Positions 8,223 to 17,830 are shown, counted from the first letter of the stretch. The stretch is DNA of 64,000 nt from Leadbetterella lacustris (GCA_965234335.1 OZ248428.1:98887-162886); one strand, 5' to 3'. Numbers and translations are program-made. The notes: generated by a model not told the origin, from the sequence alone.

Positions 8223-8819
8223 ATGCAGCAAAGAATAATTGATACCGCAGAGTCTATGTTTTTTCGTTTCGGAATCCGAAGCGTTACCATGGACGACATT
8301 GCCAAGGAGCTGGGTATTTCCAAAAAAACCATTTATCATTATTTCGCTGACAAAGATAATCTGGTTGAAAAAGTAACCGAAAATGCCATGTCTAATCAGA
8401 TGACAAAGACAAGTATGATCATCGACGCATCGAAAAACCCAATTGAGGAGTTGATATTTTCGACCAAAATGATGCGAGAAATGCTGGAGAATGTAAACGT
8501 GGTGCTTTTTTTTGATATGAAAAAATATCATCCAAATTCGTGGAAAAAGTATATGGATTTTAAAACGGTACACCTTGATATAGTTAAGAGAAATCTGAAT
8601 GAAGGCATCTCACAAAAGCTCTACAGGTCTGAGATTGACACGGAGGTGATGTCAAAACTCAGAGTTGAAACCATTGACATGGCGTTTAATATGGAGCTTT
8701 TCCCGCCCAACTTATACAATATACTCAAAGTACAGCTGGAGAGTATCGATCATTTTATAAGAGGAATAGTCACGACAAAAGGTTTAGAGATTTACGAAAA
8801 AACACGTTTAGCAATTTAA
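8223..8819 (+). CDS. TetR/AcrR-family transcriptional regulator
   Basis: The 198-residue protein opens with a TetR helix-turn-helix: QQRIIDTAESMFFRFGIRSV, then TMDDIAKELGISKKTIYHYF and ADKDNLVEKV. Residues 50-198 form the variable ligand-binding domain. TetR proteins usually repress an adjacent efflux operon until a ligand binds. Here the stop is 5 nt before a TolC gene, so regulator and pump are cotranscribed, which predicts autoregulation. The nearest symmetric site is the palindrome at 8029-8044. The inducing ligand cannot be inferred. Confidence 0.92.
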   Translation: MQQRIIDTAESMFFRFGIRSVTMDDIAKELGISKKTIYHYFADKDNLVEKVTENAMSNQMTKTSMIIDASKNPIEELIFSTKMMREMLENVNVVLFFDMKKYHPNSWKKYMDFKTVHLDIVKRNLNEGISQKLYRSEIDTEVMSKLRVETIDMAFNMELFPPNLYNILKVQLESIDHFIRGIVTTKGLEIYEKTRLAI

Positions 8820-8824
8820 TATTT

Positions 8825-10165
8825 ATGAAAAAAACAAAACTATTACTTCTGGCATTTATTGCAGCATGGATTGCAACCAATGCCCGAGCTCAATCGGCCT
8901 TTTCGATGGAAGAAGCTGTTGACTATGCCATTAAAAACCATGCTAGTGTTAAAAACGCATTGGTGGGCATGCAAGACGCAGAGCTGCAAATTAAAGAGAT
9001 AAAGTACGCTGGTATGCCGCAAATCAACGGGCAGTTTGCTTTCACTTACAACGCCATTGTGCCAACCTCGGTATTGCCTGCCAACAGCTTCAATCCTCAG
9101 GCACCTGAAGGCGAAATCGTCAAAGTTAGATTTGGCGTTCCTTGGGGTGGTCAGGCCGGAGTAGGAATTAATCAATTAATTTTTGATGCAACTTGGCTTG
9201 TTGGACTGCGTGCAGCGGATACTTACCGTAAAATGGCGGCACAAGAAATGGAAAAGTCTAAGGTAGATATAGCCGAGAATGTTAAAAAAGCTTATTATTC
9301 TGTTTTGGTGGCAGAGCAGCGTGCCCTCATTTTTGATTTGAATATAGAAAGATTGGATACGGCCATAATGCAAACGGAGCAATATTTTAAGCAAGGTTTT
9401 GTAGAAAAAATTGATATCGATAGGCTGAATGTTCAAAGAAACAACTTAGTAACAGAAAAGCAAAAGATAAATAATCTTATTCAACTTACTTATCAATTGT
9501 TGAAATTTCAAATGTCGTACCCCATAGAGCAAAAGCTTTCTTTGAGGGATAAGCTTAATATTGACACCGTTAAATTGTTGAGGTCTGTAGTAGTAGATGA
9601 CGTAAACCCATCCAACAGAATAGAGTTCTCCCAAATAGAAACTTCAAGGAAACTGACTTCCTTGAATATTGAAAGAATTCAAAAAGGGATTTTCCCATCT
9701 GTAGCCTTTAACGGATCTTTGGGTGCAGGTCATGGTAACCCAGTTTTCAATCCCTTTGAAAGGTGGTTCCCGTCTTCAGCGTTAACGTTGGCAGTTAGAA
9801 TTCCGATTTATGATTCTGGTGTAAGAAAAGTACAAATGGAAAGACAACGACTAAACTTAATCAAGCTTGACAACGGTGTTGAAATGTTAAAGGAATCATT
9901 TAGGCTGCAAAATGAACAAGCTAAGACCAACCTCAAAAACGGATTTGAGAGCTTAGATGTTCAGTCTAGAAACATGGATTTAGCACAAGAAGTACTCAAA
10001 GTTTCAAAAATAAAATATTTACAAGGTGTGGGTTCTAACCTTGAAGTAGTAAACGCCGAGTCAGACTTAAAACAAGCACAGAACAACTATTTCAGTGCAT
10101 TATATGATGTGCTTATAGCCAAAGTAGACTTGGACAAGGCACAAGGAAAATTAATTAAACAGTAA
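8825..10165 (+). CDS. TolC-family outer-membrane efflux channel
   Basis: The 446-residue protein has a signal peptide (MKKTKLLLLAFIAAWIATNARA) followed by FSMEEAVDYAIKNHASVKNA, the usual TolC/OEP opening, and long helical heptads with Gln and Asn. The two-fold OEP repeat is visible: NVKKAYYSVLVAEQRA in the first half and the SDLKQAQNNYFSALYD helix near the C-terminus. It forms the trimeric outer-membrane duct of the tripartite pump encoded by the next two genes. Gaps of 5 nt from tetR and 21 nt to the adaptor gene support one operon. Confidence 0.92.
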   Translation: MKKTKLLLLAFIAAWIATNARAQSAFSMEEAVDYAIKNHASVKNALVGMQDAELQIKEIKYAGMPQINGQFAFTYNAIVPTSVLPANSFNPQAPEGEIVKVRFGVPWGGQAGVGINQLIFDATWLVGLRAADTYRKMAAQEMEKSKVDIAENVKKAYYSVLVAEQRALIFDLNIERLDTAIMQTEQYFKQGFVEKIDIDRLNVQRNNLVTEKQKINNLIQLTYQLLKFQMSYPIEQKLSLRDKLNIDTVKLLRSVVVDDVNPSNRIEFSQIETSRKLTSLNIERIQKGIFPSVAFNGSLGAGHGNPVFNPFERWFPSSALTLAVRIPIYDSGVRKVQMERQRLNLIKLDNGVEMLKESFRLQNEQAKTNLKNGFESLDVQSRNMDLAQEVLKVSKIKYLQGVGSNLEVVNAESDLKQAQNNYFSALYDVLIAKVDLDKAQGKLIKQ

Positions 10166-10186
10166 AAAAATATATCTAATAATAAA

Positions 10187-11326
10187 ATGAAAAAAGCATT
10201 CACTAGCATACTATTAATGAGTTTGATGGTTTTTGTCACTGTTTCATGTGGCAAAAAAGAAGACAACTCTTTAGCAGGCAAAAAGGCACAATTGGCCACT
10301 CTTCAAAAAGAAGCAAGCAAACTCACAGATGAAATTCAAAAATTACAGAGTGAAATTGATAAACTAGAGCCTAACAAGGAGCAGAAGGTCAAAACTGTTT
10401 CGGTATCGCCTATCATTACTGAAAACTTCCAACATTTTGTGGAAGCTACAGGAAGATTAGAAGCTGAAAACAACGTATTTGTAAGCCCACAAACGGGTGG
10501 AGCCTTAACGAGGGTTTTTGTAAAAATTGGAGATTATGTAACCAAAGGCCAGAAAATTGCCACGATTGATAATTCTATTTTGAGAAATTCAATTCAGGAA
10601 GTGGAAATTCAATTGGAAACAGCCAAAACGATTTTTGAAAGGCAAAAAAATCTTTGGGATCAAAAAATTGGCACCGAGGTTCAATATATTCAGGCAAAAT
10701 CATCTGTAGAGTCTTTGGAAAGAAGAATCAATACCCTAAAATCACAAGATGGACTTAATGTGGTGGTTTCGCCAATTGCGGGAGTTGTAGACGAGGTAAG
10801 ACTAAAAGCTGGTGAAATAGCTGCTCCAGGAATAGGCATTGTAAGAATTGTAAACTTCAGCGACCTTAAAGTGGTTGCCAATGTGCCGGATACTTACGCG
10901 GGGACAATTTCGAAAGGAGACGTGGTAAAAATCAAATTCCCCGACCTTCAAAAAGAAATCTCTGCCAAATTATCTTACGTGAGCCAAACCATCAACCAGG
11001 TTTCGAGAACATTTGCTGTGGAGGCCAAGGTGCCGAATTTTGATAAAGCACTTAAGCCAAACCTTACGGCAATTATGAACGTAAACGATCAGTCTAAAGG
11101 TGCCGCAATAGTAATAACGGAGAGTTTTGTACAAAATACGGAGCAAGGTGCTATAGTTTATGTGGCAGAAACCGAAGGCAACAAGAAAATTGCAAGGGCT
11201 AAAGTGGTAAAGACAGGTTTATCGTATGATGGAAAAATTGAAATAATCTCGGGCCTTTCTACGGGCGAATTGTTGATTACCCAAGGTTATCAAGAGATTG
11301 TGGATGGCCAATTGATCAATTATTGA
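10187..11326 (+). CDS. RND efflux periplasmic adaptor (MFP/HlyD family) lipoprotein
   Basis: The 379-residue protein has a lipoprotein signal (MKKAFTSILLMSLMVFVTVSC, Cys 21). A coiled-coil stretch (residues about 28-58, AQLATLQKEASKLTDEIQKL) precedes the adaptor core, with a lipoyl-like half motif (GGALTRVFVKIGDYVTKGQK), a hairpin, and the second half (VVVSPIAGVVDEVRLKAGE). It links the inner-membrane pump to TolC. The extra N-terminal coiled coil before the lipoyl domain is longer than in AcrA and might add an outer-envelope contact. It is 19 nt ahead of the RND pump gene. Confidence 0.92.
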   Translation: MKKAFTSILLMSLMVFVTVSCGKKEDNSLAGKKAQLATLQKEASKLTDEIQKLQSEIDKLEPNKEQKVKTVSVSPIITENFQHFVEATGRLEAENNVFVSPQTGGALTRVFVKIGDYVTKGQKIATIDNSILRNSIQEVEIQLETAKTIFERQKNLWDQKIGTEVQYIQAKSSVESLERRINTLKSQDGLNVVVSPIAGVVDEVRLKAGEIAAPGIGIVRIVNFSDLKVVANVPDTYAGTISKGDVVKIKFPDLQKEISAKLSYVSQTINQVSRTFAVEAKVPNFDKALKPNLTAIMNVNDQSKGAAIVITESFVQNTEQGAIVYVAETEGNKKIARAKVVKTGLSYDGKIEIISGLSTGELLITQGYQEIVDGQLINY

Positions 11327-11345
11327 TACCAAAAATAACATTAAA

Positions 11346-14300
11346 ATGAACGAAAAAAATATACATGAATCTAAGCTTCCTGAAGCCAAAGGGTTTATAT
11401 ATAATATGATTGGTGGTTTGGCTAGAAACAAAACTACGGTCTATTTAATAACTTTTTTGGTAACCATAGCCGGCTATTTTATCTTCAATGGCCTACCAAA
11501 GGAACAGTTTCCAGAAATCGTTGTACCTCAGGTGGTTGTACAAACGGTGTATGCAGGAACCACTCCAGTGGATATAGAAAACCTCATAAACAAGCCATTA
11601 GAAAAACAGCTTAAATCTGAGAAAGGAGTAAAGAAAATAAAATCTAATGCTCTTCAGGACGTGTCGGTTATCATTGTTGAATTTGAAACTGACGTAGATG
11701 TGGTAGTAGCCAAAGAACGATGCAAAAGTGCTATTGAAAGAGCAAAAAGAGACTTGCCGAAGGATTTGACACAAGACCCGTCTGCAGTTGAGGTTAACTT
11801 CTCGGAGTTTCCGATTATGAATATCAATATTTCGGGTAATTTTCCATTGGAAAAACTCAAATCTTATGGCGAGCAGCTGCAAGATAAGATAGAGGCCATG
11901 TCTGAAATCACCCGTGTGGATATCGTTGGTGCTTTGACCAGAGAGATACAGATCAATTTGGACATTAATAAAATGAAAGCCTATGGGATTGCATTTTATG
12001 ATATTCAGTCGGCTATCCAAGGTGAAAACGTGAACATATCGGGCGGTGAGCTTAATGTGCAAGACGTTAGACGCTCGCTCAGAGTAGCAGGAGAATTTAA
12101 GTCGGTAGATCAAATTAAGAATGTAATAATCCGTTCAGGGCAAGGAGCTATCGTAAAGCTTGGCGATGTTGCCGATGTGGTGGATTCTAATGCTGAGCGT
12201 CAGGATTTTGCGAGATTAGACAACAAGTCGGTAGTAACCTTGAACGTAATTAAACGTGGAGGTGAAAACCTTGTAATAGCTTCTGAAAAAATCGAGGAAA
12301 TATTAGCTGAATTTAAGTCAGGCGATATGCCGGAGGGTTTGAAAATAACCATCACAGCGGACTCCAGCGAGAGAACAAAAGCCGATCTTGACGACTTGAT
12401 CAACACGGTGGTTCTTGGTTTCTTGTTTGTGGTGTTTGTACTGATGTTCTTTATGGGTGTACGTGATGCCATTTTCGTTGGACTTTCAGTACCACTTTCC
12501 GCCTTATTGGCATTTTATCCATTGCTTTTGATGGGCTTTACACTCAATACAATGGTGCTTTTTGCATTCCTTTTAGGCTTGGGTATTGTGGTTGATGACG
12601 CCATTGTAGTTATCGAAAACTCCCACAGACTTTTTAATATGCACAAGCATTTGACCATTACCGAGGCTGTGAAATTGGCTGCTTCAGAGGTGTTTGTTCC
12701 TGTACTTTCTGGTACTTTAACTACGATTGCACCATTTTTTCCTTTGTTATTTTGGGACGGTATTGTGGGCGAATTCATGAAATATTTGCCTTATACGTTA
12801 ATTTTTACATTATTGGCCTCATTGATAGTAGCTTATGTAATGAACCCAATATTTGCTATTTCATTTATGAAACGCGATGAAGAAGAGCATAAAATTGACA
12901 AAGGTTGGAAATCCCTAAAAACTCCGCTGATTGTTCTTGGAGCAGTTGCCGCTCTTTCATATATGATTTCATTTGGTGGAAATACCGTTTTCAGAGGAGT
13001 TGCGAACTTTACTGTTTTGATAATTATCCTTTACATTTTCAATCATTTCATACTTACTCCAAAACTTATTTTGCCTTTTCAAGATAAGCTATTGCCAAAA
13101 CTTAAGAATAATTACAAATTGCTTATTTCTTGGTTGATTTCGGGCAGTAAGCCTATTTGGGCCGTAATAAGTATGTTTGGATTGTTGATTTTTACCATTA
13201 TTATGATGGGCATCGTTAAGCCAGAGGTAATATTCTTCCCAAGTGCCGAGCCTGATTATATCTATGTTTACAACGTTCTGCCAGTGGGTACAGATGCCAC
13301 AAAAACCGATGAAGTGACCAAGGAAATAGAGAGAAGGGTTTTTGAGGTTATTACGGAAAACAAAGCTGAATTAGCAGTGAATTCGGTGATATCCAATGTG
13401 GGAAAAAACGCTGGGGATCCTATGAACCCAGACAGAACGGCAACACCGCATAAGTCTAAAGTGACCATTGCCTTTGTAAAAAAAGGCGAGCGAGGTGGTA
13501 TTTCTTCGGAAGAAATACTTAACAAGGTTAGGGAAAAAACGATGGGAATTCCTGGAGCCGAAATTTCGGTGCAACGAGAATCTAATGGACCTCCAACCGG
13601 TAAGCCAATTGCAATTGAAATCGTGGGTAAGGAATTCGACGAAATGATTCGAATTGAGAAAGAAGTAAGAAGAAAAATTGAAGAGGCCGGAATTAAAGGT
13701 ATTGAAGAACTTAAGTCAGACTTGGTTACCAACAAACCGGAGATCATTGTCAATGTTGACCGTGAGAAGGCGTCAAGAGAGGGCATAAGTTCGGCTACAA
13801 TTGCTATGGCCATTCGTACTGCACTTTTTGGTACAGAAATTTCGAAATTCAGGGATACCGAAGATGAGTATCCAATACAGTTGCGTCTTAAACAAGAGGA
13901 TCGTAATCAGATTGAGAAGCTCTTGAGCATGAACGTAACCTACCGCGACATGAACATGGGAGGCGTGTTAAGAAATGTGCCGCTGTCGTCTGTAGCCGAT
14001 ATCAGTTATACGTCTACGTTTTCACAAATCAACCGTAAGGACAACGAGCGTATTATTACCCTTTCGTCTGATGTGATTTTACCTTACAATCCAACAGAAG
14101 TAAACAAGGAGATATTCAATGCAATCAGCGGAATAACAATGCCAGCCGGCTATGTGATTCGTCAAGGCGGAGAGCAAGAAGAGCAAGCAGAATCAATGGC
14201 ATTTTTAGGAGGAGCTTTTGGAGTTTCTTTGATATTGATTTATTTGATTTTGGCGGCTCAGTTTAATTCCATTATTAAGCCATTGATTATCTTTGTGACG

Positions 14301-14762
14301 ATTCTTTTGAGTTTAATTGGAGTTCTTCTAGGTTTTATGTTGTTTGGTAAAACATTTTCTGTGATCATGTCTGGGGTTGGTATCATTGCCTTGGCTGGTA
14401 TAGTTGTTAAGAACGGCATTTTGCTGATAGAATTTACCGACGAACTCATAGGGAGAGGATATGAGCTGAAAGAAGCAATCATAGAAGCAGGTTCTACCCG
14501 TCTTACTCCAGTTTTACTAACGGCAGCCTCAGCTGTTCTGGGTCTTATTCCGCTTGCTTTGGGTCTCACAGTAGACTTCGGTGCCATGTTTGTAGACCTC
14601 AATCCAGTGGTGCATACAGGTGGCGATAGTGCGGTATTTTGGAATATCTTGGCCTGGACTATTATTTATGGATTAACTTTTTCAACAATTCTTACTTTGG
14701 TGATTGTACCGTGTATGTACTATATCAATGAGCGTTTGAAGGTAAAACTTTGGAAAAAATAA
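11346..14762 (+). CDS. RND-family efflux permease (AcrB-like, HAE-1 type)
   Basis: The 1138-residue inner-membrane pump shows the RND architecture: TM1 near residues 27-45, a large periplasmic loop with TTPVDIENLINKPLEKQLK, a TM2-6 block containing GLGIVVDDAIVVIENSHRL (proton-relay Asp pair), the second loop, and TM8-12 including IIALAGIVVKNGILLIEF. It uses proton motive force to expel drugs, detergents or metabolites through the adaptor and TolC encoded upstream. It is about 90 residues longer than E. coli AcrB, in part because of an extra hydrophobic insert near residues 515-570. Substrate range is unknown. Confidence 0.93.
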   Translation: MNEKNIHESKLPEAKGFIYNMIGGLARNKTTVYLITFLVTIAGYFIFNGLPKEQFPEIVVPQVVVQTVYAGTTPVDIENLINKPLEKQLKSEKGVKKIKSNALQDVSVIIVEFETDVDVVVAKERCKSAIERAKRDLPKDLTQDPSAVEVNFSEFPIMNINISGNFPLEKLKSYGEQLQDKIEAMSEITRVDIVGALTREIQINLDINKMKAYGIAFYDIQSAIQGENVNISGGELNVQDVRRSLRVAGEFKSVDQIKNVIIRSGQGAIVKLGDVADVVDSNAERQDFARLDNKSVVTLNVIKRGGENLVIASEKIEEILAEFKSGDMPEGLKITITADSSERTKADLDDLINTVVLGFLFVVFVLMFFMGVRDAIFVGLSVPLSALLAFYPLLLMGFTLNTMVLFAFLLGLGIVVDDAIVVIENSHRLFNMHKHLTITEAVKLAASEVFVPVLSGTLTTIAPFFPLLFWDGIVGEFMKYLPYTLIFTLLASLIVAYVMNPIFAISFMKRDEEEHKIDKGWKSLKTPLIVLGAVAALSYMISFGGNTVFRGVANFTVLIIILYIFNHFILTPKLILPFQDKLLPKLKNNYKLLISWLISGSKPIWAVISMFGLLIFTIIMMGIVKPEVIFFPSAEPDYIYVYNVLPVGTDATKTDEVTKEIERRVFEVITENKAELAVNSVISNVGKNAGDPMNPDRTATPHKSKVTIAFVKKGERGGISSEEILNKVREKTMGIPGAEISVQRESNGPPTGKPIAIEIVGKEFDEMIRIEKEVRRKIEEAGIKGIEELKSDLVTNKPEIIVNVDREKASREGISSATIAMAIRTALFGTEISKFRDTEDEYPIQLRLKQEDRNQIEKLLSMNVTYRDMNMGGVLRNVPLSSVADISYTSTFSQINRKDNERIITLSSDVILPYNPTEVNKEIFNAISGITMPAGYVIRQGGEQEEQAESMAFLGGAFGVSLILIYLILAAQFNSIIKPLIIFVTILLSLIGVLLGFMLFGKTFSVIMSGVGIIALAGIVVKNGILLIEFTDELIGRGYELKEAIIEAGSTRLTPVLLTAASAVLGLIPLALGLTVDFGAMFVDLNPVVHTGGDSAVFWNILAWTIIYGLTFSTILTLVIVPCMYYINERLKVKLWKK

Positions 14763-14781
14763 TATTCTGATATCAGTTTTG

Positions 14782-14813
14782 AAAAACCTCTCATGCAAAT
14801 GGGAGGTTTTTTT
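14782..14813 (+). terminator. Terminator of the RND efflux operon
   Basis: AAAAACCTC...GAGGTTTTTTT forms a 9-bp stem with a short loop and a T-tract, 20 bp after the permease stop. The A-run on the other side could make it bidirectional. Confidence 0.8.
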
Positions 14814-15390
14814 GTTAATACATTTTCGTAACCAATCTAGTGATTTGGGAGTTAAATTATTCAAAAACCTGATAGGTAGTCGTTTTTTTTATTATTTTCT
14901 GGGCATCTTGTAATTCAAAAAAAGATGACATGGATTTTTACCAAAAGAGATACTATTTTTAGGAAATTGCAACTATTTGAAACTTGCATTAGCCTGAGAA
15001 ACGTTTCTGTTTTAAGGAAAGTCAAAGATGGGGTAATAACATAATTTATGGCTATTTGAGAATGTTAATATTCAAATATAGACCAAGTTAGGGGAGTTTT
15101 GCGGTGTGGTGGAAAATATGACGTGATAGAAATTAGACAAATTCTACTGAGCATGCCATTGAGTTCAGACCATCTTGCAACAAAGCATTGCGGACCCATA
15201 GGTTGGTTTTCAATGAAAAAAATACTACCAATATCATTGGATTTTGTTTTGAGGAAAGTAGATATACTTATAAGCCGGTGGATTGAGCTTGAGAGGTAAT
15301 GGTAAAAATGAATCACTAAATATGGATTTTGGTTTCATCTTTATAAGTTATTTGATTCCCTTTGGATTAAATAATTAAGGATTTGATTTA
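14814..15390. other. Gene-free interval of about 580 bp
   Basis: Short open frames occur on both strands around 15065-15316, but none has a plausible ribosome site, domain or signal peptide, and they overlap one another. I see no hairpin array, IS end or tRNA. It may be remnant sequence next to the VapBC module, but nothing specific can be supported. Confidence 0.4.
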
Positions 15391-15768
15391 CTACGAGTAT
15401 ATTTTTAATTCTAAATACTCAGACATCAGTTTGAAATGCTTATCAAATGTCCATAATTCTAGGTTTTTATCTACGCATTGTTGTGCTATGATTAAATCAG
15501 GAATGCCTACGTTGTTTACCCCTCTTTTAAGATTTAGTTTTTGAATTTCTCGAATACCTTCCCAAAAAATTTCTAATTCAATTCTTGGCAGAATACTGAG
15601 TATTGAAAATATTCCTTTTTCATTACGAAGTCTTAGAAAAGGAAGTAATTCAGTTAAAATAAGTTCATTGGTCGCTACAAGATCAAGTTCAATAAACAAA
15701 TCAAGTGTTTTTGTTCTTTCGCTACCTTTAAAATAATCAATCCAAACAGAGCTATCAACCAATATCAT
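15391..15768 (-). CDS. vapC: VapC-type PIN-domain toxin ribonuclease
   Basis: The 125-residue PIN protein starts MILVDSSVWIDYFKG and keeps the four acidic positions expected for Mg-dependent RNase activity: the early Asp (LVDSS), a Glu in ILTELLPFL, the Asp in VGIPDLIIAQQC and the Asp in TFDKHF. VapC toxins cleave tRNA or rRNA when freed from VapB. Its ATG overlaps the vapB stop by ATGA, typical of translational coupling. The catalytic set looks intact, unlike the other damaged toxin modules in this window. Confidence 0.9.
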   Translation of the reverse strand: MILVDSSVWIDYFKGSERTKTLDLFIELDLVATNELILTELLPFLRLRNEKGIFSILSILPRIELEIFWEGIREIQKLNLKRGVNNVGIPDLIIAQQCVDKNLELWTFDKHFKLMSEYLELKIYS

Positions 15769-15968
15769 AATAATGCTTTTCTGTCCCTTAATATGTCCAA
15801 ATCAATATCTAAATTCACTTTACCTCGAAAATTTATGAGTTTTTTTCTCTCCTCCAATTCTATTATGTTGATCAACGCTTTTTTAATAGCCTCAATTTTA
15901 GTTTTTGAAGAAGTGGCTAACATGGCTTTTTCTATTAACTCGTCTGGTAAATCAATCGTTGTTTTCAT
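15765..15968 (-). CDS. vapB: VapB-type antitoxin
   Basis: The protein of about 67 residues starts MKTTIDLPDELIEKAML, a ribbon-helix-helix DNA-binding strand typical of VapB/DUF2191 antitoxins. It is followed by SSKTKIEAIKKALINIIELE and a C-terminal toxin-binding tail ending in the ILRDRKALL helix. It neutralises VapC and represses the operon. Start at 15966-15968 is preferred over the frame start at 15989, because a -7 promoter element lies at 15991-15998 just upstream. Confidence 0.88.
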   Translation of the reverse strand: MKTTIDLPDELIEKAMLATSSKTKIEAIKKALINIIELEERKKLINFRGKVNLDIDLDILRDRKALL

Positions 15969-15990
15969 TTTATATTTACTTTTATGCATA

Positions 15991-15998
15991 CAAATATA
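15991..15998 (-). promoter_or_regulatory. -7 element upstream of vapBC
   Basis: The minus strand reads TATATTTG, matching TAnnTTTG, 23 nt before the vapB ATG. No -33 TTTG is found at the expected distance. VapB autoregulation would act here. Confidence 0.4.
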
Positions 15999-16073
15999 TA
16001 CTATAATATGGATAAGTGTATTTTTGAGTCAACAATTATTTATTCCAAACTTCCATTTTCCCTCATTTCTGCC

Positions 16074-16081
16074 TACCTTTG
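16074..16081 (+). promoter_or_regulatory. -7 element upstream of prfB
   Basis: TACCTTTG matches TAnnTTTG, 38 nt before the prfB ATG. A -33 element is not clear. Confidence 0.45.
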
Positions 16082-16119
16082 CAAACTTTTTAATTAATTT
16101 TTAACCATTTAAGGAAATC

Positions 16120-17197
16120 ATGACAACAGACGCGTTGAAAGATTTGAGAGCCAGGGTGTCGGCTTTGAGGAGGTATCTTTGACTACGATAACCGGAAAGA
16201 GAAGCTAGGAGATTTAGAAAATCAACAAGCCCAACCGGAGTTCTGGAACGACTCCGATCATGCACAAAAAATCGTAAAGGAAATTCAGTCCCTCAAAAAC
16301 TGGACAGAGTATTACGAAGAAGCCGAAACTTCTATCGGCGACCTTGAAACCCTCCACGAGTTCTATCAAATGAACGAAGTGACGGAGGAAGAAATCAAGG
16401 CAGAAGGCAAAAAGACAGAGGCCATTGTAGAGGAGCTAGAACTTAAGAAAATGCTTTCTAACGAGGAAGATCAGTTTTCGGCGGTGATAGAAATCAACTC
16501 TGGTGCAGGCGGAACAGAAAGCCAAGACTGGGCGAGTATGCTCTACCGTATGTACCTCATGTGGGCTCAAAAACACAAATACAAAGTAACTCAAATCGAT
16601 TGGCAAGACGGTGACGGAGCGGGTATTAAGTCTGCTTCGATGCAGATTGACGGGCCAATGGCTTATGGTTTTTTGAAGTCAGAGAACGGCGTTCACCGTT
16701 TGGTGCGTATTTCGCCTTTTGACTCCAATGCCCGTCGGCACACTTCGTTTGCATCGGTTTACGCCTATCCTTTGGTAGACGATACCATAGAAATAGATGT
16801 AAATCCTGGTGATATAGAGTTTCATACTTCTCGCTCGGGTGGTGCGGGTGGTCAGAACGTAAACAAAGTGGAAACCAAGGTTCAGCTAACCCACAAACCT
16901 TCGGGAATTGTGATTGTCTGTCAGATAGAGCGAAGTCAGTTGGCCAACAAAGAGCACGCCATGAATATGCTGAAGTCGCGATTGTATCAGATAGAAGTGG
17001 AAAAGCGAAACGCTGCTCGTAGTGATATAGAAGCATCGAAGAAAAATATTGAGTGGGGTTCGCAAATTCGCAACTACGTTTTTCATCCCTATAAGCTGGT
17101 TAAAGATGCTCGTTCAGGCCATGAAACATCGGACATTCAGTCAGTAATGGATGGTGATTTGGACGATTTTATAAAAGCTTATTTGATGTTGGATTGA
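16120..17197 (+). CDS. prfB: Peptide chain release factor 2 (programmed +1 frameshift)
   Basis: Translation starts at ATG 16120 (MTTDALKDLRARVSALRRYL) and meets an in-frame TGA at 16180-16182 after 20 codons. Skipping one base (T at 16180) continues as DYDNRKEKLGDLENQQAQPE to the end, a protein of about 359 residues. The GGQ catalytic loop (RSGGAGGQNVNKVETKVQLT) releases the peptide from the ribosome. RF2 reads UGA and UAA, so low RF2 lets ribosomes pause at this UGA and shift, a known autoregulatory loop. The coding sequence is 16120-16179 joined to 16181-17197. Reading only the downstream frame from 16370 would lose the N-terminal domain. Confidence 0.95.
16168..16183 (+). promoter_or_regulatory. 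RF2 programmed +1 frameshift signal
   Basis: AGGAGG (16168-16173), three bases before CTT-TGA-C, reproduces the classic prfB shift site. The Shine-Dalgarno-like AGGAGG pairs with 16S rRNA, the slippery CTT-T lets tRNA-Leu move, and the weak UGA-C stop context slows termination. Confidence 0.95.
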
Positions 17198-17216
17198 TAG
17201 GTTAATTCAAAATTTG

Positions 17217-17249
17217 AAAGGCATTTTCTGTTTCTGAAAATGCCTTTTT
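17217..17249 (+). terminator. Terminator of prfB
   Basis: AAAGGCATTTTC pairs with GAAAATGCCTTTTT (stem about 11 bp, 7-nt loop) and ends in a T-tract, 20 bp after the stop. Confidence 0.8.
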
Positions 17250-17280
17250 AATGTCAAAAATTCAAAGTTTTACTTCGTCT

Positions 17281-17598
17281 TTAAGATTTGATAAAAAACT
17301 TATATCCGATTTCGTGATTATTAAAAATGGTATTTACTATGTATTTATTTCCAAAATAGTCAAATACAATGTAAAAAGTGGTTTTTGAATTCATTTTGAA
17401 CTTTGAATAGAACTTGCCAAATTTTTGATTTTTACACTTGTATTTTGGTTTACTGCTAATTTTTGAAATAAAGTCATAAATTCTATTAACGTAGCTTTCG
17501 GCAGATTCAACAAAACCGAAATAATCATTAAGCCATAGAATATAAACTAATTCTTGAAGTTTAATTTCTAGTTGTGAGGATATAGTTATTTCGACCAT
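17281..17598 (-). CDS. Putative RelE/ParE-like toxin, second gene of a pair
   Basis: The 105-residue protein has an N-terminal helical hairpin (SAESYVNRIYDFISKISSK) and then beta-rich sequence (TTFYIVFDYFGNKYIVNTIF). The size and helix-then-sheet order resemble RelE/ParE toxins. Its start overlaps the upstream small gene by 13 nt, as in type II toxin-antitoxin pairs. I see no firm catalytic residue set, so toxin activity is inferred mainly from layout. It is AT-rich and Lys/Tyr/Phe-rich, like many mobile toxin modules. Confidence 0.55.
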   Translation of the reverse strand: MVEITISSQLEIKLQELVYILWLNDYFGFVESAESYVNRIYDFISKISSKPKYKCKNQKFGKFYSKFKMNSKTTFYIVFDYFGNKYIVNTIFNNHEIGYKFFIKS

Positions 17599-17801
17599 AA
17601 ACCTCTAACATATTTCAGTGTTCTTTCTCTGGATTCCTCTATAGAACTTCCTGCCTCAAATTTTTTCAAGAATTCCTCTTCTGTTAAATCATTTTCTAAG
17701 CTTTCATTTTTGATTTCAAAATCAATATTTAAAGCTTTAGCCATATTTGTAAAGGCTTTTGTCTGCTTTTTATTATTTGGATGAATAATTATACTTTCCA
17801 T
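17586..17801 (-). CDS. Putative antitoxin (DUF2683-like), first gene of a pair
   Basis: Starting at ATG 17799-17801 (MESIIIHPNNKKQTKAFTNM), the 71-residue protein has a short N-terminal strand like DUF2683 proteins (II-HP-N-x-x-Q), followed by KALNIDFEIK and an acidic Glu-rich middle (NDLTEEEFLKKFEAG). Such small proteins in Bacteroidota sit just before RelE-like genes and are thought to be antitoxins. It overlaps the next gene by 13 nt. A -7 promoter element lies at 17831-17838. The DUF is recalled from sequence pattern and not searched. Confidence 0.6.
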   Translation of the reverse strand: MESIIIHPNNKKQTKAFTNMAKALNIDFEIKNESLENDLTEEEFLKKFEAGSSIEESRERTLKYVRGLWSK

Positions 17802-17830
17802 CTTGTTTAACATTTTGAGAAATAGATTAG

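Noticed and set aside
15065..15316. Overlapping short open frames on both strands
   Set aside because: They have no domain, start context or signal peptide, and each is antisense to the other. Probably chance in a gene-free interval.
16370..17197. Truncated prfB starting at an internal ATG
   Set aside because: The upstream 20 codons plus the known frameshift site restore the full RF2, so the internal ATG is not the real start.
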